Virus record (IMG/VR): IMGVR_UViG_3300013101_000011
Coordinates: 1-54,173 of that record
DNA from: a virus
Strand: one strand, 5' to 3'
DNA: 54,173 nucleotides
Part shown: positions 28,845 to 35,190 of the stretch, piece by piece
How the letters are laid out: the number at the start of each line of letters is the position of its first letter
Position numbering within the stretch: position 1 is the stretch's first letter
Made by a program: the position numbers and the translations under genes
Notes under the pieces: model-generated
Seen by the model: the letters and a program-made list of their open reading frames with translations, nothing else
What the model was told of the DNA's origin: nothing
Databases searched by the model: none

Positions 28845-29579
28845 TTAATCCATTTTCCAGATAATACCTTTACTTCGATCAAGTATTATGAATTCTCGTA
28901 TACCGGTAATAGGTGTTGCATTTGACGTCCCGGAATTAACAATTGTCTTAGCATGCCATGTGTGTCCATTCTCGTCTGTCTTTATAGTTTCAGTTACCAC
29001 TTCCCATGGGTAGCTAATAATTACACCGTATACTCGTAATTGATCACCGTCACAATAAACGGCCGGCCCTCCGCTCATGCCAGGGATTGCAAGTGCATTT
29101 GATCGAATTTTTCTCTGCTCGGTCAAGCGCAATACCATACCTCCATACGAATGCAGATGCGGTCTGTTATATTCCGGAAAGCCTATGTTCCACATTGGCG
29201 TGTGTTGGTATAATAGGCCTTGTGCCATTTTCATTGGGATCCAATCTTCGGGAGATTCTGCTGTTACAATTGCAATATCGCGGTGTTTGTTCCATCCAGT
29301 TATTTCCGATGGGACGATTTCTCCATCAACAAATAATTCTACTTTAGCAACATCAGCATCCCATATACTATGAGCTGCGGTGGCCCATTTGTTCCTTGCA
29401 ACGAGGAAAGCCGTGCTGAGTCCTGTAATTACTCCTTTTTCGTTTAGAGTCTTTATCATTACAATTGGAAGTTCGTTGAAGTCCGCCACACAGGAAGGTG
29501 GAACGATTACGTTTATTGCTGTAGCATTGGCGTTGGTTGTAAATAACAGCAATAAGATAATTAGATATCTTGCTATCAC
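28845..29579 (-). CDS. Secreted trypsin-like serine protease (leaderless GTG)
   Basis: 244 residues from GTG at 29579. N-terminal signal sequence (ARYLIILLLLFTTNANA), then the chymotrypsin-fold triad: His in ATAAHS, Asp in HRDIAIV, Ser in GMSGGPAV. Likely exported to the periplasm or carried in the virion. The late promoter GATAAATA (29585-29592) is placed for a leaderless mRNA starting at the GTG. Confidence 0.8.
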   Translation of the reverse strand: MIARYLIILLLLFTTNANATAINVIVPPSCVADFNELPIVMIKTLNEKGVITGLSTAFLVARNKWATAAHSIWDADVAKVELFVDGEIVPSEITGWNKHRDIAIVTAESPEDWIPMKMAQGLLYQHTPMWNIGFPEYNRPHLHSYGGMVLRLTEQRKIRSNALAIPGMSGGPAVYCDGDQLRVYGVIISYPWEVVTETIKTDENGHTWHAKTIVNSGTSNATPITGIREFIILDRSKGIIWKMD

Positions 29580-29584
29580 AATAG

Positions 29585-29592
29585 TATTTATC
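29585..29592 (-). promoter_or_regulatory. T4-type late promoter, leaderless spacing to a GTG
   Basis: GATAAATA whose last A (29585) is 6 nt before the G of GTG (29579). It lies within the stop region of the upstream gene. Confidence 0.65.
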
Positions 29593-29594
29593 AA

Positions 29595-29834
29595 TTAGTC
29601 GTTAGTACAGATTTCTAGTATCCGCTTTGCACTGACGATTGTGCATTTATCTTGTATTTCTTTTATCCTACGCTTTGGAATATCGTAGTGTTTGTGGGTT
29701 GCGCGGGAATGATACCAGCACGGATGTATCCCTAAATCCTGCGCCATCTTGTGTAAATTTTCTACACTGTACGGGAGGCATACTAGATGCCTATTTTGGT
29801 CACAATAGTATTTTAAGTTTAAGGAAATAGTCAT
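29595..29834 (-). CDS. DUF4031-like protein
   Basis: 79 residues from ATG 29834. The pattern HLVCLPYSVENLHKMAQDLG then WYHSRATHKHYDIPKRRIKE follows DUF4031 (short proteins with ELH..A..iG and HYDi motifs, common in phages). Shorter than usual at the N-terminus. Function unknown. Confidence 0.5.
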   Translation of the reverse strand: MTISLNLKYYCDQNRHLVCLPYSVENLHKMAQDLGIHPCWYHSRATHKHYDIPKRRIKEIQDKCTIVSAKRILEICTND

Positions 29835-29999
29835 AAATAATAGCAGTAGTTTAATAAATGATATCAAAAGGAACTATCAATCAGTTTAGCCCACAGTCTA
29901 TGGGTCTGGTGGAAAACGCTTGTGTTTTAAAGTAATAAATCTAAGATTTATTATGTTTATGTTCAAACACTGTTAGTCGTTTTTTTTACTCTTCTAATT
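29835..29999 (-). other. Spacer after tRNA cluster 2 with hairpins
   Basis: Contains AATAAATC-TTA-GATTTATT (8 bp, 29936-29954 region) and CCCA..TGGG. No ORF. Probably the end of the tRNA cluster 2 transcript, with the A/T hairpin acting as a weak terminator or stabiliser. Confidence 0.35.
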
Positions 30000-30085
30000 T
30001 GGTGGGCCACGAGGGACTCGAACCCTCACTCCTTTCGAAACTGGTACCTAAAACCAGCGCGTCTGCCAAATTCCGCCAGCAGCCC
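30000..30085 (-). tRNA. tRNA-Leu (anticodon TAG)
   Basis: 86 nt, class II as expected for leucine. Acceptor GGGCTGC/GTGGCCC, A73, CCA encoded. Anticodon stem CTGGT/ACCAG around TTTAGGT gives UAG, reading CUA. Last tRNA of cluster 2. Confidence 0.9.
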
Positions 30086-30091
30086 GTTATT

Positions 30092-30601
30092 CTATTTATT
30101 TACTTTATGTCTAAGCCTATAATATCTGCCCTGACAGGCACTACAGCTTATTCCTAATTTTTTTGCCGCCTCACGTTTTCCTATTCTATCGCAAAGCTCT
30201 ATTAATTCTTTTGGATCCATTGCTGGCTTCCGGCCTCCGTTTTTTGCCTTCGCCCTATAAATTGGATCAGTAGCATATTTCGCGTTTAACGACTTAGACA
30301 AATTCTTTCGATGTTTGTCTGATTTTCCTTGTCCTATTCCACCCTTGCCGCCTACTTTCATATTATAACATTGTTGATCTTTTACCAGCTCTTCAGTTAC
30401 GATTTCGGCCTCTCTACTAAATGCTTCGTCTGCTGTCTCGAATCTTTCGAGTACTTCTCTTTTAAATTTTTTAGTTCCGTACTTTTTAATGGCTTGTAAC
30501 AGAGCTGTCCCGGAACCTTTGTAACACGAATTAGTTAATCCATGGACTCCGATATAATATTTCCCATTAATAAGATTGGTAGTTTTATATAAAATATGCA
30601 C
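30092..30601 (-). CDS. GIY-YIG homing endonuclease (leaderless GTG)
   Basis: 169 residues from GTG at 30601. N-terminal LYKTTNLINGKYYIGVHGL is a GIY-YIG variant, followed by YKGSG..L..AIKKYG..KFKREVLE with catalytic Arg/Glu candidates. C-terminal half has a helix-turn-helix-like part (GKREAAKKLGIS). Seg-like free-standing endonucleases often sit among phage tRNA genes. Late promoter TATAAATA at 30607-30614 with leaderless spacing. Confidence 0.8.
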   Translation of the reverse strand: MHILYKTTNLINGKYYIGVHGLTNSCYKGSGTALLQAIKKYGTKKFKREVLERFETADEAFSREAEIVTEELVKDQQCYNMKVGGKGGIGQGKSDKHRKNLSKSLNAKYATDPIYRAKAKNGGRKPAMDPKELIELCDRIGKREAAKKLGISCSACQGRYYRLRHKVNK

Positions 30602-30606
30602 ATATT

Positions 30607-30614
30607 TATTTATA
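30607..30614 (-). promoter_or_regulatory. T4-type late promoter, leaderless spacing
   Basis: Perfect TATAAATA, last A 6 nt before the G of the GTG start at 30601. Confidence 0.7.
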
Positions 30615-30650
30615 TGCCATTTACCAATCTTGTATCTTTACTATCAAATT

Positions 30651-30727
30651 TGGTACGCCCCAAGGGATTTGAACCCTCATCAGTCCGGGTAAAAGCCGGA
30701 GGTAATTGCCATTTATACGAAGGACGC
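30651..30727 (-). tRNA. tRNA-Lys (anticodon TTT), variant body
   Basis: 77 nt. Acceptor GCGTCCT/GGGGCGT with G-U pairs, A73, CCA encoded. Anticodon arm TCCGG-CTTTTAC-CCGGA gives UUU. The D and anticodon arms resemble those of tRNA-Lys(CTT) at 30989, so the two are probably duplicates that diverged. Confidence 0.85.
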
Positions 30728-30737
30728 ATTAAAAATT

Positions 30738-30813
30738 TGGTGGGTCCGGTCGGGATCGAACCGACGACCAGGAGGTTAAAAGCCAACTGCTCTACCAACT
30801 GAGCTACAGACCC
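30738..30813 (-). tRNA. tRNA-Lys (anticodon TTT)
   Basis: 76 nt with body close to E. coli tRNA-Lys (GGGTC..TAGCTCAGTTGGTAGAGCAGTTG). Loop CTTTTAA gives UUU, reading AAA/AAG. Anticodon stem has two mismatches. Confidence 0.88.
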
Positions 30814-30823
30814 AAATCTAATT

Positions 30824-30913
30824 TGGTGGGACGGGCAGGGTTCGAACCTGCAACGGTGTTATTCACACTCCGGATTAAAAGTCCGGTACCTTCAGCCACT
30901 TCGGTCACCGACC
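30824..30913 (-). tRNA. Class II, serine-like tRNA with lysine anticodon TTT
   Basis: 90 nt. Acceptor GGGTCGG/CCGTCCC, A73, CCA encoded. The D arm (TGACCGAAGTGGCTGAAGG) and the paired long variable arm (GTGT..ACAC) look like serine tRNA, but the perfect anticodon arm CCGGA-CTTTTAA-TCCGG gives UUU (Lys). Identity could be Lys by anticodon or Ser by body, because SerRS ignores the anticodon. Confidence 0.82.
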
Positions 30914-30918
30914 CACAT

Positions 30919-30952
30919 TCTGTGCAAAACGATTATTCGTTGTGCAAAACGT
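30919..30952. repeat. Short direct repeat (TGTGCAAAACG)
   Basis: Two copies of TGTGCAAAACG about 20 nt apart between tRNA genes. No array beyond two copies. Confidence 0.6.
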
Positions 30953-30988
30953 TTTTATTCTTCGGTAAACGTTACAAACCGATTAACT

Positions 30989-31065
30989 TGGTGGGACGCC
31001 CGGGATTTGAACCCGGATCAGCCTGGGTAAGAACCAGGGGTAATTGCCATTTATACGAACGACCC
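30989..31065 (-). tRNA. tRNA-Lys (anticodon CTT)
   Basis: 77 nt. Acceptor GGGTCGT/GCGTCCC, A73, CCA encoded. Anticodon arm CCTGG-TTCTTAC-CCAGG gives CUU, reading AAG. Confidence 0.88.
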
Positions 31066-31142
31066 AAATTTGGGGCAGTTTATTTTAACGGATTCACTAT
31101 CTCCGCCTAGGTCAAGTCTGCCAACAACCTAGCTTGCAAGTT

Positions 31143-31217
31143 TGGTGCTCCGACGGAGAATCGAACTCCGATCGCCGGGTTGAAAGCCCAGTGTTCTAAC
31201 CATTAAACTACCAGAGC
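31143..31217 (-). tRNA. tRNA-Glu (anticodon TTC)
   Basis: 75 nt. Acceptor GCTCTGG/TCGGAGC, A73, CCA encoded. Anticodon arm CTGGG-CTTTCAA-CCCGG gives UUC, reading GAA/GAG. Confidence 0.9.
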
Positions 31218-31223
31218 GTAGTT

Positions 31224-31376
31224 TGGTACCCAGGGCAGGAGTCGAACCTGCAAAACAATACGACTATTTCCAGAAACATTGTTACGGCCTTTCTGGTCAT
31301 ATCCGCTCACCCTCTGCTTATTCTTCAGAGGTCACCCCCTTCAGGGAGGGCCGCTTTGCCATTTGCGTACCCGGGC
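31224..31376 (-). ncRNA. Giant tRNA-like RNA (153 nt) with CCA
   Basis: Normal ends: acceptor GCCCGGG/CCTGGGT, A73, CCA, D arm CGC/GCG with GG in the loop, T arm GCAGG-TTCGACT-CCTGC. Between the first stem-loop (CCCTCC..CTGAAGG, anticodon unclear: GAA or TGA) and the T arm lie about 80 extra nt forming hairpins CCTCTG/CAGAGG, CAGAAA/TTTCTG and AACAAT/ATTGTT. Too short for tmRNA. Perhaps a tRNA with a huge variable arm or an inserted element. Confidence 0.6.
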
Positions 31377-31383
31377 ATAAATT

Positions 31384-31468
31384 TGGTATGCGGAGAGGGA
31401 GTCGAACCCTCAAGGGCCTTGTTTCTAAAACAAGTAGGTGTACCAATTTCCATTAGCCACCCGCGCAT
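31384..31468 (-). tRNA. tRNA-Leu (anticodon TAG)
   Basis: 85 nt, class II. Acceptor ATGCGCG/TCCGCAT with one mismatch, A73, CCA encoded. Anticodon arm CTTGT-TTTAGAA-ACAAG gives UAG. D arm leucine-like (AATTGGTA). Confidence 0.82.
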
Positions 31469-31477
31469 AAATAAAAC

Positions 31478-31680
31478 GTTGTAACCGATAGCCAGGATTC
31501 TGTCTTGGACAGTCATTCATCTATTGGCCGTTACCCGAGCATCATAGGATGGAACTTACCTAGCTCTGTTTACGTTGCAAACCCCTTTCGTATATCGCAG
31601 TACCAACGACCGAAGTCTCCTGCACGTTCCGGGCCTGTCCTGAGCTTCCTCACCTTACGGTGCGACTGCCTGGTTACAAC
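31478..31680 (-). ncRNA. rnpB: RNase P RNA, miniature bacterial type
   Basis: About 203 nt, against 330-400 in bacteria. The 3' end carries AGATGAATGACTGTCC (31507-31522) then GACAGAATCC..GGCTATCGG, nearly identical to E. coli M1 RNA. P1 GTTGTAACC/GGTTACAAC, P2 CCAGG/CCTGG, P3 CACC-GTAA-GGTG, the CR-I region GAGGAAGCTCAGGACAG (31635-31653) pairing as P4 with CTGTCC, and a P5-type GGCC/GGCC are all visible. The middle is short but keeps GCAAC and AGGTAAG-like conserved pieces. Lies inside the tRNA operon it could process. Confidence 0.8.
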
Positions 31681-31771
31681 TAACTCTAAATCTTATACGG
31701 TTCCTATATCACCCATCGTCACCGTCAACCATTGAGGTAATGAGTAGGTTAGTACCCACGACCTGTTTGCC
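31681..31771 (-). other. Spacer 5' of RNase P RNA
   Basis: No ORF. Contains short pairings (GGTT..AACC) and probably holds the RNase P precursor leader. Nothing else recognised. Confidence 0.3.
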
Positions 31772-31851
31772 TGGTGTTACTGACGGGGATCGAACCCGCA
31801 TTTTCCTGGGTGAAAACCAAGCTGCCTAGTCCAAGTTTAGCAGACAGTAAC
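31772..31851 (-). tRNA. tRNA-Glu (anticodon TTC), large D loop
   Basis: 80 nt. Acceptor GTTACTG/CAGTAAC perfect, A73, CCA encoded. D stem CTGC/GCAG with an unusually large loop of about 14 nt. Anticodon arm CTTGG-TTTTCAC-CCAGG gives UUC. Confidence 0.82.
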
Positions 31852-31870
31852 ATAATTCTTTTGTACAATT

Positions 31871-31944
31871 TGGTGTGTCCCACGAGAATCAAACTCGTTC
31901 CTAAAGGGCCACAACCTCTAATGCTATCACTACACCAAGGACAC
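31871..31944 (-). tRNA. tRNA with anticodon GTG (His), A73
   Basis: 74 nt. Acceptor GTGTCCT/GGGACAC, A73, CCA encoded. Anticodon stem AGAGG/CCTTT around TTGTGGC gives GUG. It lacks the C73 that pairs with G-1 in histidine tRNA, so HisRS charging may be weak. The T loop is TTTGATT. Confidence 0.75.
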
Positions 31945-31968
31945 TTTAAATTGTACTATAATTTACTT

Positions 31969-32044
31969 TGGGGTGACGTACGGGGTTCGAACCCGTTCCG
32001 ACTGAATCACAATCAGCCATGCTTCCAAGTACACCTACGTCACC
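31969..32044 (-). tRNA. tRNA-His (anticodon GTG)
   Basis: 76 nt with G-1 and C73, the hallmark of histidine tRNA. Acceptor GTGACGT/ACGTCAC, CCA encoded. Anticodon arm GCTGA-TTGTGAT-TCAGT gives GUG. First tRNA after the cluster 2 attenuator. Confidence 0.92.
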
Positions 32045-32071
32045 CCAAAATAAACTATTTCTTCTACTCAT

Positions 32072-32103
32072 AAAAAAACCCGACTTGCTTTCGCTGCCGG
32101 GTT
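32072..32103 (-). terminator. Rho-independent terminator (attenuator of tRNA cluster 2)
   Basis: Minus strand AACCCGGC-loop-GTCGGGTT followed by seven T. It lies between the 28-codon leader and tRNA-His. The 5' arm (GAACCCG, 32098-32104) is exactly complementary to CGGGTTC in the leader ORF (32163-32169). Confidence 0.88.
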
Positions 32104-32134
32104 CAGTGTAAATCTTTTGTTAGAAGGAAACTAT

Positions 32135-32221
32135 CTAAATAGTCGTTCCTTCCGCCAACACGGAACCCGTACATGATTTCTCATGTAATAAATGTTCGAG
32201 TTTTAGTGTCAGTGTGTTCAT
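32135..32221 (-). CDS. 28-codon leader peptide of tRNA cluster 2
   Basis: ATG at 32221, stop TAG at 32135, 28 codons like the leader of cluster 1. Codons 6-15 read LKLEHLLHEK: only Leu, Lys, Glu and His, the four amino acids of the tRNAs that follow. Codons 18-20 (ACG GGT TCC) contain CGGGTTC, which can pair 7 bp with the terminator's 5' arm. The same bases can instead pair with GGAAC at codons 24-26. A ribosome stalled in the control codons would leave the antiterminator free. Late promoter spacing predicts a leaderless mRNA. Proposed role: attenuation sensor. Confidence 0.8.
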   Translation of the reverse strand: MNTLTLKLEHLLHEKSCTGSVLAEGTTI

Positions 32222-32226
32222 ATGTT

Positions 32227-32234
32227 TATTTATC
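32227..32234 (-). promoter_or_regulatory. T4-type late promoter of tRNA cluster 2
   Basis: GATAAATA, last A 6 nt before the A of the leader ATG. Flanks match those of the cluster 1 promoter (AACGAAAT upstream and AAACA before ATG). Confidence 0.7.
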
Positions 32235-32282
32235 TCTTTTTTAATATTTCGTTAATTTTCTTGTTCAAAAATAAAAAGTTCT

Positions 32283-32304
32283 CTGTTGGACTGAGCTCCA
32301 ACAT
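32283..32304 (-). terminator. Possible terminator hairpin
   Basis: Minus strand GTTGGA-GCTCAG-TCCAAC, followed after 7 nt by TTTTTATTTTT. May end the transcript coming from the sigma-70 promoter at 32646 before the late promoter. Confidence 0.45.
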
Positions 32305-32336
32305 TTAATCCGGTCGCAACGTTACGGAAAGAAAAA

Positions 32337-32410
32337 TGGTACTCGGACCAGGTTGAGGGTCTGGATATTAGGAACAAAGTCCCTGCTCTACTCACTTGAG
32401 CTATCCGAGT
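32337..32410 (-). tRNA. Atypical tRNA upstream of the cluster 2 leader
   Basis: 74 nt. Acceptor ACTCGGA/TCCGAGT perfect, A73, CCA encoded, good D arm (AGCTCAAGTGAGTAGAGC). The anticodon region AGGGACTTTGTTCCT does not give a clean 7-nt loop, and the T arm CCAG..CTGG has a 9-nt loop without the TTCRA motif. May be a decayed lysine tRNA or a mimic acting outside translation. Confidence 0.5.
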
Positions 32411-32418
32411 ATAAACTG

Positions 32419-32640
32419 TTAAAAGTGCTTTCGGTGGACGGCTAACCTGGGTCTAGGATCAGAAGTAAAAACATATATATTGTAATCACTTTCCAATCTG
32501 TACGACTTGCAGTTAACTCGCAAGCAAGGCTGTCCTAACATGTAAACAAGTCCGTCGACTCTGCTGCTAGTCCCTACACGTTGCATGGATCGGCTACGCC
32601 GTTTCTCCATCTCCCGAAAGAACTCTTCGGCATTTAATTG
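32419..32640 (-). other. Structured, probably non-coding leader region
   Basis: Downstream of a sigma-70 promoter. Hairpins on the minus strand: CTTGC-GAGTTAACT-GCAAG, GACT-AGCAGCAG-AGTC, CCGAA..TTCGG, and long-range GGACAG/CTGTCC-like pairing. An ORF of 63 codons is open here but has no family and overlaps these pairings, so an RNA role is preferred. Confidence 0.4.
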
Positions 32641-32645
32641 TTGTA

Positions 32646-32674
32646 AGTATATATCCTATGCAAATTAATTGCAA
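32646..32674 (-). promoter_or_regulatory. Sigma-70-type promoter upstream of cluster 2
   Basis: TTGCAA, 17 nt, TATACT on the minus strand. Shares GGATATATACT with the promoter of cluster 1 (12905-12932). Confidence 0.65.
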
Positions 32675-32833
32675 CAGTTATTTACTCTAAATTTGTGGGG
32701 CTCTTGCCTCCCCTCGACAGTCGTCACCTATGGGATCTTAGTGCCCGGCAGACGAATAAGTCGCTTAGTTCAGGTCACATCATGCATAATGTTTCCACGC
32801 TTGTAGTTTACAGTCTTTGCAGTTTATGTCTAC
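32675..32833 (-). other. Spacer with a GGGG/CCCC hairpin
   Basis: Minus strand GGGGAGGCAAGAGCCCC hairpin near 32698-32714 (possible terminator for the dioxygenase operon), and a GTGACCT..AGGTGAC pairing further upstream. No ORF supported. Confidence 0.3.
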
Positions 32834-33712
32834 TTATTTGATTATGACATTTGCAATATTATTGCATTTTGCTATTTTATTTAAGACATTCTGTTTATTA
32901 AATGGATCCGGTGTGAAATCCAATTGAGCTATTTTTATCTTGCCCGCTGTTAATCGCACGTCACCTACTTCATATCCAAATTCAGACAGGAGCGTTGCGT
33001 TGGTTCGTTTGTATTCTTCTTCTGCGTTTAATTGGGCAATGCCATCTGAATCGCAAAACCTAATAATAAAGTCCGCGCTATAATGTAGGTATGGAACAAT
33101 GGCATGATGGTCTGTATCATTTGCGACAGCCAATTCCTGTATGGGTTTACCCACATCAGTGTAATGCACATAGACCCCGCCAAAGTCCATTGAGGTAGTA
33201 AACAAGTCGTAATCCTCTGGCGCATACAATTCTGTTTTAGGCAAATCAAAATACACTACTCGTATCTTTCTGCTCTGCGGATCGCCAGAAGATTCGCAAC
33301 GATGTATGGTTTGATTTATGTAACTAAGGCTTTCCCTCAATGCGGGATTATTCAGTAGCAATTGATCTTCTTTCCAAGAATCTAATGTGCCGTGTGTTAT
33401 TTCAAACACCGCATGTAAATAATTTAATGTTTGCTGATCGGTCACGTCTGTTAAGTGTCTGTTAAACAGGCCGGGTTTAATCTCGTTGCATATATCGATT
33501 TTTTGATTCATGAAGGAAACCAACCAATCGTTACTCCACTCGTTATTTAGATTGTAAAACGCCCATGGCTCACTAATAGGATCCTTGCGTTCTTTTGCAG
33601 CATAGAATCTAGCCAGCCACTTGTCTTTGAAATGTGTCTCTTCAAAGGTGCAAGGTAATTCGTAAATCAACGTCGGTGCGGAGGTATGGTTTAATTGGAT
33701 TACTAATTTCAT
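32834..33712 (-). CDS. Protein of unknown function, partner of the dioxygenase
   Basis: 292 residues, mixed alpha/beta, no known motif seen. His-rich stretch DTDHHAIVPYLHYSADFII at about residues 211-230. Overlaps the TauD-family gene by 4 nt, so both are co-translated. Could be a carrier, a second enzyme or a substrate protein of the dioxygenase. Confidence 0.6.
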   Translation of the reverse strand: MKLVIQLNHTSAPTLIYELPCTFEETHFKDKWLARFYAAKERKDPISEPWAFYNLNNEWSNDWLVSFMNQKIDICNEIKPGLFNRHLTDVTDQQTLNYLHAVFEITHGTLDSWKEDQLLLNNPALRESLSYINQTIHRCESSGDPQSRKIRVVYFDLPKTELYAPEDYDLFTTSMDFGGVYVHYTDVGKPIQELAVANDTDHHAIVPYLHYSADFIIRFCDSDGIAQLNAEEEYKRTNATLLSEFGYEVGDVRLTAGKIKIAQLDFTPDPFNKQNVLNKIAKCNNIANVIIK

Positions 33713-34620
33713 ACAGGTCGATCACCTTTTATCATTATGCGGCGCATTTCTCTAACATAACCATAATGATCATTATGGGGAGCATGTATGGTGCATCGAT
33801 TATCCCAAATTGCTAAGGTATCTTTTTCCCATTTTAATCGACAGGTGAAGTCTGGAAAGGTTGAATGTTCGATCAGCTTTCGTAAAGTTGGCAGACTTTG
33901 TTCTTGACTTTGGCCGACAAAATGAGCAGTGAAGCTGGAACATACAATCAATGCTTTTCGCCTAGTTACTGGATGAGTCCATACAACAGGATGAACCGAT
34001 TCCTTTTCCCACTCCTTAGAATCCGCAGACTTGTATACACCTGACTTCTTGGTTCCTGGTTTAGGAATTCCAGTGTAAGAAAGCGAATTGGAATAGACTG
34101 CTTTCTTGTATTCCACCTCATCGCGAAGCCATGTAGGCAATGTATCCCAAGCGAGATACTGGTTCGAAAAAGTTGTATCTCCACCAACCGGCGGGGATAT
34201 TATGGAATTTAGAATAGTGAATTTTGGCGGACATTCTTGCGCCAAAGAATCGCCATGCCAACTGCTGCCGAAATTGTATACCGTGTCAGCCTCTGCGCGA
34301 AAGTTAGAGATCTCCGGATACTCCGACATGCCAAAAGAAGTCGGCGCGCAAATCGGCTCGCCAAAACGTCTTGCAAAATCTCGAAATGATTTTGGGCTAA
34401 GGGATTGCTTCCTAGCAAAAAGCATTAGATGATCAGTTAGCGCAGCCTTAAGTTCTGTTTCTGCATTGTCTGTTATATTGGCTAAATCTAGGCCGACAAC
34501 TTCTGCGCCCATCGCCCCAGACATCGGCACAACAGAGAAGTTCTCGTATTCTTTAGGATTCTGTTGTGGCTCGTGTGCGACTGCTGGAAGGTAGTAATAA
34601 GTAGATTGGTATTTGTTCAT
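33709..34620 (-). CDS. TauD/TfdA-family Fe(II)/2-oxoglutarate dioxygenase
   Basis: 303 residues. Iron-binding H-x-D in SSWHGDSLA (about residues 119-127), distal His in CTIHAPHNDHYGY and the 2-oxoglutarate-binding Arg in REMRRIMIKGDRPV near the C-terminus. Family members hydroxylate taurine or other small molecules. Operon with the unknown gene at 32834. Probably an auxiliary metabolic or product-modifying enzyme. Confidence 0.85.
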   Translation of the reverse strand: MNKYQSTYYYLPAVAHEPQQNPKEYENFSVVPMSGAMGAEVVGLDLANITDNAETELKAALTDHLMLFARKQSLSPKSFRDFARRFGEPICAPTSFGMSEYPEISNFRAEADTVYNFGSSWHGDSLAQECPPKFTILNSIISPPVGGDTTFSNQYLAWDTLPTWLRDEVEYKKAVYSNSLSYTGIPKPGTKKSGVYKSADSKEWEKESVHPVVWTHPVTRRKALIVCSSFTAHFVGQSQEQSLPTLRKLIEHSTFPDFTCRLKWEKDTLAIWDNRCTIHAPHNDHYGYVREMRRIMIKGDRPV

Positions 34621-34709
34621 AGTCTGTTCCTATTTTTACGTACAGTAAAAAAGAAATGATCGTTATCAATTTCTCCAGCATCATCTGCGCCGAATACGAA
34701 TTCAAACAT
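34617..34709 (-). CDS. Possible small acidic peptide
   Basis: 30 residues from ATG 34709 (MFEFVFGADDAGEIDNDHFF). 4-nt overlap with the dioxygenase ATG supports it. Weak ribosome site. A longer start would overlap the upstream gene. Confidence 0.4.
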   Translation of the reverse strand: MFEFVFGADDAGEIDNDHFFFTVRKNRNRL

Positions 34710-34725
34710 TGCAATGAAGAGAGTT

Positions 34726-35067
34726 TTAATCAATTGTTTCACGCTTTTGTTCAAATACAACAGAGTGATTCCGCTGTCTGTATCCTTTAGTAAAGCCGTG
34801 TTCCGCAGCCCAAAGTGCCAAGTCAACAGCCGCCTTAACAGAGACTGGGTATTCAGCTAATTCAACTTTGACTACGACTTTAGTTGCGCGGTAGTTTTGC
34901 CATACCTTTTTGCAAACATAGGTTTCGCCGGCCATCTCTGCCAGTTCATCCATTGCGTGGACTTGGGTGCTGACCGTTTGCGACCGGTACATATCGTTTT
35001 GTTCTGCAGCATCATCTTTGCAATGAAACGCAGGTTGTTTTGATCTATTTTCTTCGTCAACTTCCAT
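34726..35067 (-). CDS. Hypothetical protein
   Basis: 113 residues: charged N-terminus and a C-terminal alpha/beta domain (TKVVVKVELAEYPVSVKAAV). No family recognised. Confidence 0.55.
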   Translation of the reverse strand: MEVDEENRSKQPAFHCKDDAAEQNDMYRSQTVSTQVHAMDELAEMAGETYVCKKVWQNYRATKVVVKVELAEYPVSVKAAVDLALWAAEHGFTKGYRQRNHSVVFEQKRETID

Positions 35068-35073
35068 AATTAG

Positions 35074-35190
35074 TTATTCCTCGATGTATCCACGTTTTAC
35101 CAGGTAACCTCGAATCCACCAACCAATGCCGGCACCGATTGCTACGAATACAATTAATATTCCGATTGCCCATAATAGTTCATACATCAT
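35074..35190 (-). CDS. Small membrane protein
   Basis: 38 residues with one transmembrane helix (LLWAIGILIVFVAIGAGIGW) and a short basic tail. Starts ATGATG at 35190, overlapping the stop of the gene upstream. Confidence 0.6.
   Translation of the reverse strand: MMYELLWAIGILIVFVAIGAGIGWWIRGYLVKRGYIEE

Noticed and set aside
30919-30952. Start of a CRISPR or iteron array
   Set aside because: Only two short copies between tRNA genes.
31224-31376. Possible tmRNA
   Set aside because: Too short, no resume codon and tag ORF of the right kind, and the D arm is normal.
32419-32610. 63-codon ORF read from the minus strand
   Set aside because: Unfavourable composition, poor start context and overlap with several strong RNA pairings. 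Treated as non-coding leader.
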